Shown: positions 1-8,041 of the stretch, piece by piece
Position numbering within the stretch: position 1 is the stretch's first letter
How the letters are laid out: each line of letters begins with the position of its first letter
NCBI RefSeq assembly: GCF_004336745.1
Contig: NZ_SJXD01000029.1
Coordinates: 62,001-126,000 of the forward strand
Origin: Roseococcus sp. SYP-B2431
GTDB lineage: Bacteria; Pseudomonadota; Alphaproteobacteria; Acetobacterales; Acetobacteraceae
Length of the DNA: 64,000 nucleotides
Reading direction: 5' to 3'
The notes under the pieces: generated by a model
The model's input: the letters and a program-made list of their open reading frames with translations, nothing else
Databases searched by the model: none
Told to the model about the DNA's origin: nothing
Made by a program: the position numbers and the translations under genes

Positions 1-177
1 CATCCTGATCTGCGCCGCCCGGGCGATCTCCGTGCTTCCGCGGCTCATCTAGGGAAGCGCGAGGGATCGCGCCTGCTCGAGGGGAGGGATGTCCGGCCTG
101 AGGCCCAGGGATGCAAGTCTTATGCGGAGGGAGTCTGGCAAACTTTACACCTTCCCGGGCAGCCAGGTCCGGGAGGA

Positions 178-205
178 GGAGGGGCCAGCATGCGCCGGCC
201 CCTCC
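178..205 (-). terminator. Hairpin after the PEP-CTERM gene
   Basis: A perfect 9-bp inverted repeat (GGAGGGGCC / GGCCCCTCC, 10-nt loop) begins 15 bases past the stop codon of the PEP-CTERM gene on the minus strand. There is no T-tract, so it may stop transcription inefficiently or protect the 3' end. The 170 bases to its left hold no gene I can support. Confidence 0.5.
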
Positions 206-220
206 GATCGCCGGTCCAGA

Positions 221-964
221 TCAGTTCTGGCGGCGCCGCCGCGCGGCGGCGAAGCCCAGCAGGCCGGCGCCGAGAAGCGCGAAGGTCGCGGGCTCCGGAA
301 CCGGGGTCGGGGCGGTGATGCGGCCATAGAGGCCGATCGAGTTGGAGCCGCCCTCGTTGCTGTTGAAGAAGCTGTTGATGGTGTTGCCGCCGTTGCTGGA
401 GAAGCCGAGCAGCTCGATCGTGTAGGGCACGCCGCCAATCATGAAGGCGGAGGAGGTGGTCAGGTTGGCGAAGGTGATGCGGTCGGCGCAGGGCGAGCCG
501 CCGGGATAGGCGCAGGGCGTCTGGTTGGGCGTCTCGTCGATCAGGAACTGGTAGCTGAACATCTGCGTCGTCGGGACCGCGCCCGCGATCGTCGTGGACA
601 GGTTCAGGCGCGCCGAGCTGGCCGCCGTGCCGCCGTTGATCGGCTCGTTGTAGTGGATCAGCGTGCCGAGCTGGAAGACGGTGTCCGTCTGCACGACCGC
701 GGCGGGCGGGTTGGACGGGTTGAACCCGAGGCCGCTCTGGTCGCCGAAGAAGCTGGCGGGCTGGCCCCAGAAGACCTGCGTGACGGTGTTGTTGCCGCTG
801 CCGGAGGTGTCGAAGTCGATGTTGGTGCCGCCGACCACGTTGGACCAGGACGGAGCGGTCGCGGTGATGGTGACGGGCGCGGCCGAAGCGGCGCCCGGGC
901 CGAAGATCGCTGCCAGCGACAGCGCGGCGGCCGACGCCACGCCGAGGACATTCATATTGAACAT
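221..964 (-). CDS. PEP-CTERM sorting domain protein
   Basis: A 247-residue exported protein. Residues 1-28 form a signal peptide ending ASA. The body is rich in Asn, Thr and Ser. The last 27 residues are a textbook PEP-CTERM tail: a VPEP motif, a hydrophobic helix and a terminal RRRR cluster. In this family the tail is recognised by an exosortase, which cleaves the protein and sends it to the cell surface or exopolysaccharide; no exosortase gene lies in this window. A short Cys-containing loop (TPCAYPGGSPCADR) may form a disulfide. The chosen ATG has GGAG 8 nt upstream; the frame stays open further upstream but would put the signal peptide internally. A perfect palindrome lies about 95 bp upstream. 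The surface role is inferred from the tail; the passenger has no recognised domain. Confidence 0.9.
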   Translation of the reverse strand: MFNMNVLGVASAAALSLAAIFGPGAASAAPVTITATAPSWSNVVGGTNIDFDTSGSGNNTVTQVFWGQPASFFGDQSGLGFNPSNPPAAVVQTDTVFQLGTLIHYNEPINGGTAASSARLNLSTTIAGAVPTTQMFSYQFLIDETPNQTPCAYPGGSPCADRITFANLTTSSAFMIGGVPYTIELLGFSSNGGNTINSFFNSNEGGSNSIGLYGRITAPTPVPEPATFALLGAGLLGFAAARRRRQN

Positions 965-1057
965 GATGGGTTCTCCATTGTTGTTGCCGCGGACGGACCC
1001 TTTGAGGGGCGGCGACAACATGGAAAGCAGGTTCCGTGCCAGTCGATAAAACTGTTC

Positions 1058-1074
1058 TATATCAATCTGATATA
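1058..1074. promoter_or_regulatory. Perfect palindrome, probable operator
   Basis: TATATCA-ATC-TGATATA is a perfect 7-3-7 inverted repeat in a locally AT-rich patch between the TetR gene and the PEP-CTERM gene. Its size and symmetry suit a TetR-type dimer. It lies where the PEP-CTERM promoter should be. Binding by the adjacent TetR protein is inference. Confidence 0.45.
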
Positions 1075-1202
1075 ATGCATTCGGAGAGGGGCGAGTTCCC
1101 CCTTGTAAATGCCGCCGACTCGGCACCGCCGGCCATCGGGATCCAGTTCGGGGGGGCGGCAGGGAATGCGGACGGGATTACCGGCTCCGGCCGGACGAGG
1201 CG

Positions 1203-1796
1203 TCACGGCGCGGCGGAAAACCCGGCGAAGGCCGCATCCACGATCCGGTCGATGAAGGCGTCGGTCACCGTCTCGCCGGAGACGATCTTGCGATAGTAGA
1301 TCGGCCCGTAGATGGCATCGAGGAACTCGTCCGGGTCCGTCCCCGCCGCCACCTCGCCCGCGCGGATGGCCTGCATCAGCAGCAGCCGCGTCTGGGCCCG
1401 CCGCGGACGGGCGATCTGCTCGGAATAGGCTTCGGCCAGCATGGGGTCGGTCTGCTTGGCGCCGATGAGCGCGGTGATCGCCTGGCCCTCCAGGCTGTTC
1501 AGCAACCGGTTGGTGGCCTTGAGCTGCCGCCGGAAGCGCTCGCGGTGGCTCCCGGCCGGCCCGTCCTCGGCGATCGGCGCCATCCGCGCGGAGACGCAGG
1601 CCAGAGCCACGGCCGCGCGGTTGGGCCACCAGCGATAGATCGTGGTTTTCGCCACGCCGGCCCGCGCGGCCACCGCCTCCATGGTGACGGCGTGGAACCC
1701 GCCCTCGGCCAGCAGTTCCGCCGTGGCGGACAGGATCTTTCCGCGGGCTTCGGGGCTGCGCGGGCGGCCCCGGCGCGCGGCCCCCGCCGCCGCCAC
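1203..1796 (-). CDS. TetR/AcrR family transcriptional regulator
   Basis: A 197-residue one-component regulator. The N-terminal DNA-binding domain spans about residues 17-63, with a helix-turn-helix around AGVAKTTIYRWWPNR. The rest is an all-helical ligand and dimerisation domain of normal family length. I chose the GTG at 1796 because GGAG sits 8 nt upstream. Another in-frame GTG at 1805 would overlap the stop of the upstream GntR gene (GTGA). Either way the gene is tightly coupled to the GntR gene, an uncommon pairing of two regulators in one transcript. The ligand is unknown. A plausible target is the palindrome at 1058-1074, upstream of the PEP-CTERM gene. Confidence 0.88.
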   Translation of the reverse strand: MAAAGAARRGRPRSPEARGKILSATAELLAEGGFHAVTMEAVAARAGVAKTTIYRWWPNRAAVALACVSARMAPIAEDGPAGSHRERFRRQLKATNRLLNSLEGQAITALIGAKQTDPMLAEAYSEQIARPRRAQTRLLLMQAIRAGEVAAGTDPDEFLDAIYGPIYYRKIVSGETVTDAFIDRIVDAAFAGFSAAP

Positions 1797-1801
1797 GGCG
1801 G

Positions 1802-2587
1802 TCACTCCGAGGGGCCGGCCTTGGGCCGGCGCTCGGCGAGGCCGATGGGCGGACGCCGGGCCGACCGGCGCTGCGCCGCCTCGCGCACATCCTGCGTGAC
1901 GACCCGCACGCGGCTCTCGTAAGCGTGGCGGATATGCGCCCGCGCGGCCTCCTCGGCCCGGGCCGGATCGCGCGCCACGATGGCGGCGACGATCTCTGCA
2001 TGCTCCTCGATCGCGCTGCCCGAGCGTCCGGGATCGTGATAGGTGGTGCGGCCCAGCAGGGGCACGAAGTTCAGCAGCGCGCGCAGGCTCTTCAGCAGGA
2101 AGCGGTTGTGCGCCGCGCGGTAGATGTGCTCGTGGAAGGCCTCGTTCTCGCGCGCCTGGGCCCGCGGATCGTCGCCCAGCGTCCGCATGCCCTCCAGGAT
2201 CGCGCGCAGGATGCCCATCTCGGTGGTGTCGGCATGGCGCGCGGCGAGCGCGGCGGCCGTGCCCTCGAGCGATTCGCGCGTGGCGTAGAATTCGGCGATG
2301 GCGCGAAGGTCGTAGATCGCGACCGAGAGTCCGCCGCCGGCGGCATGCTCCAGCAGCCCTTCGGCCTGGAGTCGGCGCATCGCCTCGCGCACCGGCGTGC
2401 GGCTCACCCGCAGCCAGGCCGAGACGTCGACCTCCATGATGCGCTGCCCCGGCTCGATGGTGCCTTCCCGGATGGCCTCGTGCAGCATGTCGTAGGCCCA
2501 TTCGTTCCGGCCCCGCGCGCCGCGGCCTTCCTCTTCGGGAGGCGCCTCGGTCAGATCCTCGATGGTCATGCTCCTTCCGTCATCCAT
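1802..2587 (-). CDS. GntR family regulator, FCD (FadR-type) domain
   Basis: A 261-residue regulator. The winged helix-turn-helix covers about residues 28-95 and shows the family motif VSRTPVREAMRRLQAEG. The C-terminal FCD domain (about 105-235) has conserved histidines in FHEHIYRAAHNRF and EEHAEIV that bind metal or a carboxylate ligand in this family. An Arg-rich tail follows. It sits just downstream of a Bug binding protein and an MmgE/PrpD gene on the same strand, so it probably controls that carboxylate-related group. The start may instead be the ATG at 2569, where GGAAGGAG is very close to the codon. Confidence 0.9.
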   Translation of the reverse strand: MDDGRSMTIEDLTEAPPEEEGRGARGRNEWAYDMLHEAIREGTIEPGQRIMEVDVSAWLRVSRTPVREAMRRLQAEGLLEHAAGGGLSVAIYDLRAIAEFYATRESLEGTAAALAARHADTTEMGILRAILEGMRTLGDDPRAQARENEAFHEHIYRAAHNRFLLKSLRALLNFVPLLGRTTYHDPGRSGSAIEEHAEIVAAIVARDPARAEEAARAHIRHAYESRVRVVTQDVREAAQRRSARRPPIGLAERRPKAGPSE

Positions 2588-2676
2588 GGGCCATCATCCG
2601 CCGCCGGACCCAACGCAAGAGCCCGCCGCGGCGCAGAACCTACCGACCGCCTCCGACGCCGTGCAAGGAGGCGACC

Positions 2677-3630
2677 CTATTGGGGCTCGATGCCGGCCAT
2701 CCGGACGCGCTCGCCCCAGGCCCCGATCTGCTGCGCCAGGAAGCGGCCGAAATCCGCCGAGCCCATGTGCATGGGCGCGAGGCCGAGCGCGACGAGCCGC
2801 TGCCCGAAGGCCGCGTCGCGCACCACGCGGTCCAGCGCCGTTTCCATCTGCCGGACGATCTCGGGCGAGGTCGCCGCCGGGGTCACGACCGAGAACCACA
2901 CGCCGGCATCGAAGCCGGGCACCGCGCTGGCGAGCAGCGGGAGGTCGGGCGCGAGGGGAAAGGCGTTGCCCAGGGTCTGGGCGAGGAGACGGATGCGGCC
3001 GTTGCGGCCCTGCTCGAGCCCCGCGCCGAAATCGGCGAAGCTGAAGTCGACGCGGCCGGCCGAGAGGTCGTTCAGCGCATCGGTGCTGCCGCGATAGGGC
3101 ACGCCCGTGACCTTCAGCCCAGCCATGCGGGCCAGCATCGCGCCCATGATGAGCGAGCCGGCATTGCCGTAGCCATAGGTCAGGTCGCGGCCGCGCGCGG
3201 CCTCCAGCCAGGCCGCGAGATCGCCCGGCGCGTTGGGCGGGGCCACCAGGATATAGGGCTGCTCGGCGATCGTGCCGACGGGCGCGAAGTCGCGTGCCGG
3301 GTCGTAGGGCAGCCGGCGCACCGTATGCGGATTGATGGCGCCCACCGAGGTGCCCATCATCAGCAGCACGGTGCCGTCGGCCGGCGCGGTCGCGGCGGCC
3401 TGGGCGCCGACGACGCCGTTGGCGCCGGGGCGGTTCTCCACCACCACCGGCTGGCCGGTGACGCGGCTCAGCGGCTCGGCGATGATGCGGGCGAGGATGT
3501 CCGTGCCGCTGCCGGGCGGGAAGGGCGCGATGAGCCGGATCGGCCGCTCCGGCCAGGCGGCGAGGGCGCGCCCGGCCGGAAGCAGCGCGGGGAGCCCCAG
3601 GGCGAGGCGGCGCGGCAGGTTCGGCATCAT
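2677..3630 (-). CDS. Bug/TctC family tripartite tricarboxylate receptor protein
   Basis: A 317-residue periplasmic binding protein with a signal peptide of about 22 residues. Family signatures are present: WPERPIRLIAPFPPG near the mature start, VVVENRPGANG at about 75, and VPYRGSTDAL at about 185. Bug proteins bind small carboxylates or related molecules in the periplasm and hand them to TctAB-type permeases or act as sensors. No TctA or TctB gene is nearby. The ATG follows the MmgE stop by one base, so the two are translationally coupled. That points to a substrate that MmgE/PrpD or the epimerase acts on. Confidence 0.93.
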   Translation of the reverse strand: MMPNLPRRLALGLPALLPAGRALAAWPERPIRLIAPFPPGSGTDILARIIAEPLSRVTGQPVVVENRPGANGVVGAQAAATAPADGTVLLMMGTSVGAINPHTVRRLPYDPARDFAPVGTIAEQPYILVAPPNAPGDLAAWLEAARGRDLTYGYGNAGSLIMGAMLARMAGLKVTGVPYRGSTDALNDLSAGRVDFSFADFGAGLEQGRNGRIRLLAQTLGNAFPLAPDLPLLASAVPGFDAGVWFSVVTPAATSPEIVRQMETALDRVVRDAAFGQRLVALGLAPMHMGSADFGRFLAQQIGAWGERVRMAGIEPQ

Positions 3631-3631
3631 C

Positions 3632-5032
3632 TCAGGCGGCTCCGAGCTGGCGCGTGGTCGCGCGGACATCATGCGAGTCGATGGACAGGATGGCGTCGCA
3701 GGCGCGCCGGGCGTGCTCCGGCGTGAGATGCATCTCCGCCGCCAGCAGGAATTTGCGCGTGGCGCCCGCGCGGTCGAGCTGGCGCTCGCCGGCGCCGCTG
3801 TTCACGCGGACATGGCGGAAGAGGCGGCGCCCGTCCTTCAGCGTGACCTCGACGCCGCCCGAGAAGAATTCCGGATAGCCCGTCTCGGGATCCGCCTCGC
3901 AATGCGAGAGCGCGCAAAGCGCCAGGATGCGCTCGTCCTTCAGCGCCTCGGGCCGCAGCTCCGCCAGGCCGAAGCGGCCGAGCCGCAGGCAGGTGGCGAC
4001 GATGAAGGGCGCGCTGAACTTGGCGGCGTATTCGCCCCGCGGCCGTGCCTTCTCGGCCGCGGGCTCGGCGACGATCGGCAGGGTGATCGCCGGCAGCAGG
4101 ATGCGGATGCCGGCGATGGCGTTCGTGTCGGGGATCTCCTCGCGCAGCATGATCGCCGCATCGGCGGCGCCATGGGCGAAGTGGCAGACCGGGTAGGGCT
4201 TGATGGCGGTGTCGGCGAGGTGCCAGCGCGTGCCCAGCCCCGCATCCAGCTCGGACAGCTCGGCCTCGGCCATGTGCGACTGCAGATGCGAGTCGAAGAG
4301 CGCGAATTTTCCCTCGTAGGGCCGCGTCGGGCCGACGAAGCCGTGCTTCGCGAGATGGGCCGCCATGATGCCGGCCACGGCGCCCCAGCCCGGATGGAAG
4401 CGCTTGGTCCAGGCGCCCTCCTCCAGGAAGACCTGCACGCCCGAGGCGGTGCTCGCGGTGATGCCCTGCGCGCAGGTGATCCCCGCCGCATCGAGCCCGA
4501 GCAGCCGCCCGGCCACCACCGCGCTGCTGAAATGCGAGATCACGCCCGTCGCGTGGAAGCCGGTGTGATGGAAGCCGCCGCGCGCGGCGAGGCCGATGCG
4601 GATCGCCGTCTCCATGCCGGCCACATAGGCCACCATCAGGTCGCGCCCATGCAGGTTCAGCGCTTCGCCCAGCGTCAGCGCGCAGGGCAGGGTGGCCGCC
4701 GTGGCGTGCACGATGCTGGCGAGATGCGTGTCGTCGAAGTCCAGCCCGTGGATGAGAAAACCATTGGCCAGCGCCGCGTCGCGCAGCGGCAACCGCAGCG
4801 CGCGGCCAAGCACGGTGCATTCGCCCGGCCCCGCGAGCGCGGCGATGCCGGCCAGCGTCTTCTCCGCGAAGGGGAAGGCATTGGAGGCCAACCCGACGCC
4901 GAGCCCGTCCAGGATCTGGATCCGCGCGCGCTCGCGCACCGCCTCAGGGATGGCCTCGTAGGTCAGGCCGGCGGCGAAACCGGCGATGCGCTCGGCCGGC
5001 TTCGTCGTCGTGGTGGCGGCCAGCACGTTCAT
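3632..5032 (-). CDS. MmgE/PrpD family protein
   Basis: A 466-residue protein of the MmgE/PrpD fold. The family includes 2-methylcitrate dehydratase, cis-aconitate decarboxylase and iminodisuccinate epimerase. Characteristic segments are HGLDFDDTH, HPGWGAVAGI and the IKPYPVCHF stretch. Length is typical for the family. Probable role: dehydration, decarboxylation or epimerisation of a tricarboxylate-like compound. It lies between an upstream NAD-dependent epimerase (64-bp gap) and a downstream Bug receptor with which it is coupled. That arrangement favours a catabolic unit over the propionate methylcitrate cycle, since prpB and prpC are absent. Confidence 0.9.
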   Translation of the reverse strand: MNVLAATTTTKPAERIAGFAAGLTYEAIPEAVRERARIQILDGLGVGLASNAFPFAEKTLAGIAALAGPGECTVLGRALRLPLRDAALANGFLIHGLDFDDTHLASIVHATAATLPCALTLGEALNLHGRDLMVAYVAGMETAIRIGLAARGGFHHTGFHATGVISHFSSAVVAGRLLGLDAAGITCAQGITASTASGVQVFLEEGAWTKRFHPGWGAVAGIMAAHLAKHGFVGPTRPYEGKFALFDSHLQSHMAEAELSELDAGLGTRWHLADTAIKPYPVCHFAHGAADAAIMLREEIPDTNAIAGIRILLPAITLPIVAEPAAEKARPRGEYAAKFSAPFIVATCLRLGRFGLAELRPEALKDERILALCALSHCEADPETGYPEFFSGGVEVTLKDGRRLFRHVRVNSGAGERQLDRAGATRKFLLAAEMHLTPEHARRACDAILSIDSHDVRATTRQLGAA

Positions 5033-5096
5033 GGAAGATCCTCCGTGTTTCGGCGGGAAGCCGACGCTGGTTCCGCCCCGGTCGTCCGATCGGGCC

Positions 5097-6086
5097 CTAC
5101 CCGCCGTGCTTCTCGCGCCAAGCGATGGTCCGCGCGACGCCGTCGCGCAGCGACACGGCCGGCTTCCAGCCGATCTCGCGCTCGGCCTTGGCCGGGGAGA
5201 AGCCGAGATGGTCGCCGCCCGCCGATTTCACCGCGCGCGTGTCCTCGCGATAGTCCGGCTCCAGCTTCGAGTCGCAGACCTCGAGGATGGTGCGGACGAG
5301 ATCGGTGTGGGTGGTGTCCACGCCGGTGCAGAGGTTGAAGACCTGCGCGCCCTCTCCGTTCAGCATCGCGGCGATGCACCCCGCGGCGACGTCGGTGACA
5401 TAGACGTAGTCGTGCACCTCGCGCCCGTCGCCGACAATCACCGGCCGCTCTCCGCGCTTGATGCGGTCATAGGTCTCGGCGATGAAGTTGGCGTTCACGG
5501 CGCGGGCGTGCTGGCGCTCGCCATAGACCGAGGAGAAGCGCATGCCGCTGAAGCCGACGCCGTATTTCTGCGCGTAGAGCCGGCCGAGCTGCTCGCCCAG
5601 CAGCTTCGTCGTGCCATAGACGGCCGCGATCGGTGAGACGCTGGACATGAGGGAGGGGCTGTCCTCCGTCAGCGTGTCGGCGGCCATGTTGCCGTAGGCC
5701 GCGACCGAGGAAGAGAAGACGACGTGGCGCACCCTGGCCAGCCGCGCCGCCTCCAGGATGTTCACCATCCCCTCGGTGTTCACGGCCACGCCGAGCGGCG
5801 GGTTGTGCGACATAGGCAGGGTCAGAAAGCCGGCCAGGGCGAAGATGCCGTCCATGCCTTCCGAGGCCTCAATGAGCTCGTTGATGCGCAGGATGTCGCC
5901 GCGGATGCGCTTGACCCGCGCCTCGCCTTCCAGATGGGCGATGATCTCGGGCGTGCCGAGGGAGAAGTTGTCCAGCAGACGGACCTCGCTGGCGCCGGCC
6001 GCCAGCAATTGGTCGGCGAGATGGGAGCCGATCAGGCTCGCCCCGCCACAGATCAGATAGGCCTTGCCGGCAGCCGTTCGGCTCAT
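5097..6086 (-). CDS. NAD-dependent epimerase/dehydratase (extended SDR)
   Basis: A 329-residue extended short-chain dehydrogenase. The Rossmann nucleotide-binding loop is GGASLIGSH at about residue 14. The catalytic YxxxK appears as YGTTK, with a Ser-containing strand (VFSSSVAAYG) before it. The family interconverts nucleotide sugars or related polyols. The ATG at 6086 has AAGGGAG 5 nt upstream; a GTG two codons earlier is less likely. It is the first gene of a minus-strand group with MmgE/PrpD and a Bug protein, so a catabolic role is as likely as cell-surface sugar synthesis. The exact substrate cannot be read from the sequence. Confidence 0.88.
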   Translation of the reverse strand: MSRTAAGKAYLICGGASLIGSHLADQLLAAGASEVRLLDNFSLGTPEIIAHLEGEARVKRIRGDILRINELIEASEGMDGIFALAGFLTLPMSHNPPLGVAVNTEGMVNILEAARLARVRHVVFSSSVAAYGNMAADTLTEDSPSLMSSVSPIAAVYGTTKLLGEQLGRLYAQKYGVGFSGMRFSSVYGERQHARAVNANFIAETYDRIKRGERPVIVGDGREVHDYVYVTDVAAGCIAAMLNGEGAQVFNLCTGVDTTHTDLVRTILEVCDSKLEPDYREDTRAVKSAGGDHLGFSPAKAEREIGWKPAVSLRDGVARTIAWREKHGG

Positions 6087-6193
6087 GCGCACTCCCTTCC
6101 GCGATCCCGCATTTTCCGGGGACCTGACGTCGTTTCACCTTGGACGCCGGCGAGGTTTCCACGGCTTCTAGTCTAAGTCAATGCGGATGCGTT

Positions 6194-6209
6194 TTTGTGC
6201 ATACACGAG
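6194..6209. promoter_or_regulatory. Imperfect palindrome, possible GntR-type operator
   Basis: The stretch around TGTGCATACA lies between the divergent epimerase and AtuA-like genes. It resembles the short TGT-N4-ACA palindromes used by FCD-type GntR regulators. This is a pattern match only. Confidence 0.25.
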
Positions 6210-6338
6210 AATCCAGAAATGTGCTTGCCGGCCCGGATCGGCTGTCCTAGCCTGCGCGCAACGTTTCAACAGGTCGGGAGGGAGCGGCGCGCCCGGTGGA
6301 GCGGCCGCCGCATCCCGGGCGTGCCTTGGGAATAAGCG

Positions 6339-7697
6339 ATGACGGAAGTTCGCCTCCTCTCCACCAGTGCCATCCTGGGCTACGGCTTCCCCGAGGCCTC
6401 CCTGGCCGCCGGGATGGCGCGCAAGCCGCATATGATCGGCGTCGACGGCGGGAGCGTGGATCCAGGTCCCTACTACCTGGGGGCGGGAAAGCCCTTCTGC
6501 TCGATCATGGCGATCCGCCGCGACCTGCGGCTGATGCTGCGGGCGGCGACGGAGGCTCGCATCCCCCTGGTCATAGGCACCTCCGGCGGCAGCGGCGGCG
6601 AGCCGCATCTGCAGATCGTGGCCGGCCTGGTCCGCGAGATCGCCCGGGAGGAGGAGCTGCATTTCCGCCTGGCGCTCATCCATGCCGAGCCGGAGCGCGC
6701 CGACCTGCTGTCCCGCCTCGCCGCCGGCCGCGTGCGCCCGCTGGCGGGCCTGCCGCCACTCGAGCCGGAGGTCGTGGAGCGCGCCGCGCGCATCGTGGGC
6801 ATGATGGGGCCCGAGCCCTTCCTCAAGGCCATGGAGGGCGGCGCCCAGGTCATCCTGGCGGGCCGTTCCAGCGATCCCGCGCCCTGGGCCGCCGCCTGCC
6901 TCCGCGCGGGCCTGCCGCCGGCACCGGCCTGGTATGCCGGCAAGATGCTGGAATGCGGCGCAACGCCCTCCATTCCCAAGGGTCATGACTGCCTGCTGGT
7001 GACGGTGCGCGAGGACCATGTGGATTGCGAGCCGCTGAACCCCATCCGCAAGTGCACGCCGCTCTCGATTGCGAACCACAGCCTCCACGAGAATTCCAGC
7101 CCAATCCACCATGTCGAGCCGGGCGGCCTGCTCGACACCTCCGGCTGCCGCTTCGACGCACTCAGCGACCGCGCGGTTCGGATCTCGGGCATGAGCTGGG
7201 AGGCGAAGCCTTACACGGTGAAGCTGGAGGGCGTGGAACTCGCCGGCCATCGCAGCATCTGCGTCTGCGGCACGCGCGACCCGCTGCTGATCGGCCGCAT
7301 CGACACCTTCCTCGGCGAGGTGCGCGGCATCGTCGCCGAGAAGGCCGCGGCCTTCGGCGTCGCGCCCTCGCAATACAAGCTCGCCTTCCGCGTCTATGGC
7401 CGCGACGGCGTGATGGCCGAGCGCGAGCCGCTGCGGGATGCGTCCCCGCACGAACTCGGCTTCGTCATCGAGGTGGTGGGCGAGACGCAGGAGGTCGCGA
7501 CCGCGGTGCTCGGCATCGCCCGCACCAACATGCTGCACACGGACTTCCCGGGGCGCCTCTGCCGCGAGGGCAACATGGCCTTCCCCTTCTCGCCCTCCGA
7601 CATCGAGGTGGGCGCCGTCTACCGCTTCAGCATCTACCACGTGCTGGAGCTGGACGACCCCTGCGAGCTCTTCCCCATCGAATACGAGGAGGTCTGA
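6339..7697 (+). CDS. AtuA family protein (acyclic terpene utilisation-like, DUF1446)
   Basis: A 452-residue protein with AtuA-family hallmarks: the early VDGGSVDPGPYYLG motif, IGTSGGSGGEPHL at about residue 80, and a later RSICVCGTRDP segment. In Pseudomonas, AtuA is needed for growth on citronellol and geraniol; its biochemical activity is not established. It starts a run of same-strand genes: DUF4387 4 bp downstream, a flavin monooxygenase, a lactonase-like hydrolase, a Bug protein and a HIBADH-type dehydrogenase. AtuA-family and DUF4387 proteins often travel together. The function assigned here is family-level only. Confidence 0.9.
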   Translation: MTEVRLLSTSAILGYGFPEASLAAGMARKPHMIGVDGGSVDPGPYYLGAGKPFCSIMAIRRDLRLMLRAATEARIPLVIGTSGGSGGEPHLQIVAGLVREIAREEELHFRLALIHAEPERADLLSRLAAGRVRPLAGLPPLEPEVVERAARIVGMMGPEPFLKAMEGGAQVILAGRSSDPAPWAAACLRAGLPPAPAWYAGKMLECGATPSIPKGHDCLLVTVREDHVDCEPLNPIRKCTPLSIANHSLHENSSPIHHVEPGGLLDTSGCRFDALSDRAVRISGMSWEAKPYTVKLEGVELAGHRSICVCGTRDPLLIGRIDTFLGEVRGIVAEKAAAFGVAPSQYKLAFRVYGRDGVMAEREPLRDASPHELGFVIEVVGETQEVATAVLGIARTNMLHTDFPGRLCREGNMAFPFSPSDIEVGAVYRFSIYHVLELDDPCELFPIEYEEV

Positions 7698-7701
7698 GGC
7701 C

Positions 7702-8013
7702 ATGGCCCTGATCCGCGACATCGCGAAGGTCTGCAAGAGCAAGAACGCCGGCCCCTTCGAACTCACCCTCGACGTCGTCTTCGACGATCCCGCCCTCTAC
7801 CAGCGCGTGAAGGCGAGCGGCGTCCTGGGCCCCGAGCTCTTCGCCCGCCTCTACGGCGTGAGCGCCAACCAGGTGCTCTTCACGCCCTACGACGCCGCCT
7901 CGGCCTTCAAGGCCACCTTTCCGCGCCTCCTCCCCTCGGGCGAGGTCGGCGACACCGACGTCTATGGCTGCCAGCAGCACGCGCCGCTGCTCGACGTCGA
8001 CCTTCCCGTCTGA
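7702..8013 (+). CDS. DUF4387 family protein
   Basis: A 103-residue soluble protein beginning MALIRDIAKVCKSKNAGPF, the usual start of DUF4387. It carries a conserved YGVSANQVLFTPYDAA segment. No catalytic motif is known for the family, and it is sometimes fused to AtuA-like proteins. Here it follows the AtuA-like gene by 4 bp and probably forms a complex or partner subunit with it. Confidence 0.88.
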   Translation: MALIRDIAKVCKSKNAGPFELTLDVVFDDPALYQRVKASGVLGPELFARLYGVSANQVLFTPYDAASAFKATFPRLLPSGEVGDTDVYGCQQHAPLLDVDLPV

Positions 8014-8041
8014 ACAACGAAGACATCCAGGAGCGCCCCGC

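Noticed and set aside
2-52. Short plus-strand frame ending in TAG at the left edge, encoding a hydrophobic tail
   Set aside because: Only 16 residues are visible, with no motif. It may be the end of a gene to the left, but cannot be supported.
6168-7766. Large antisense open frame opposite the AtuA-like gene
   Set aside because: His/Ala/Arg-rich, no domain; a mirror of the strong codon bias of the real gene.
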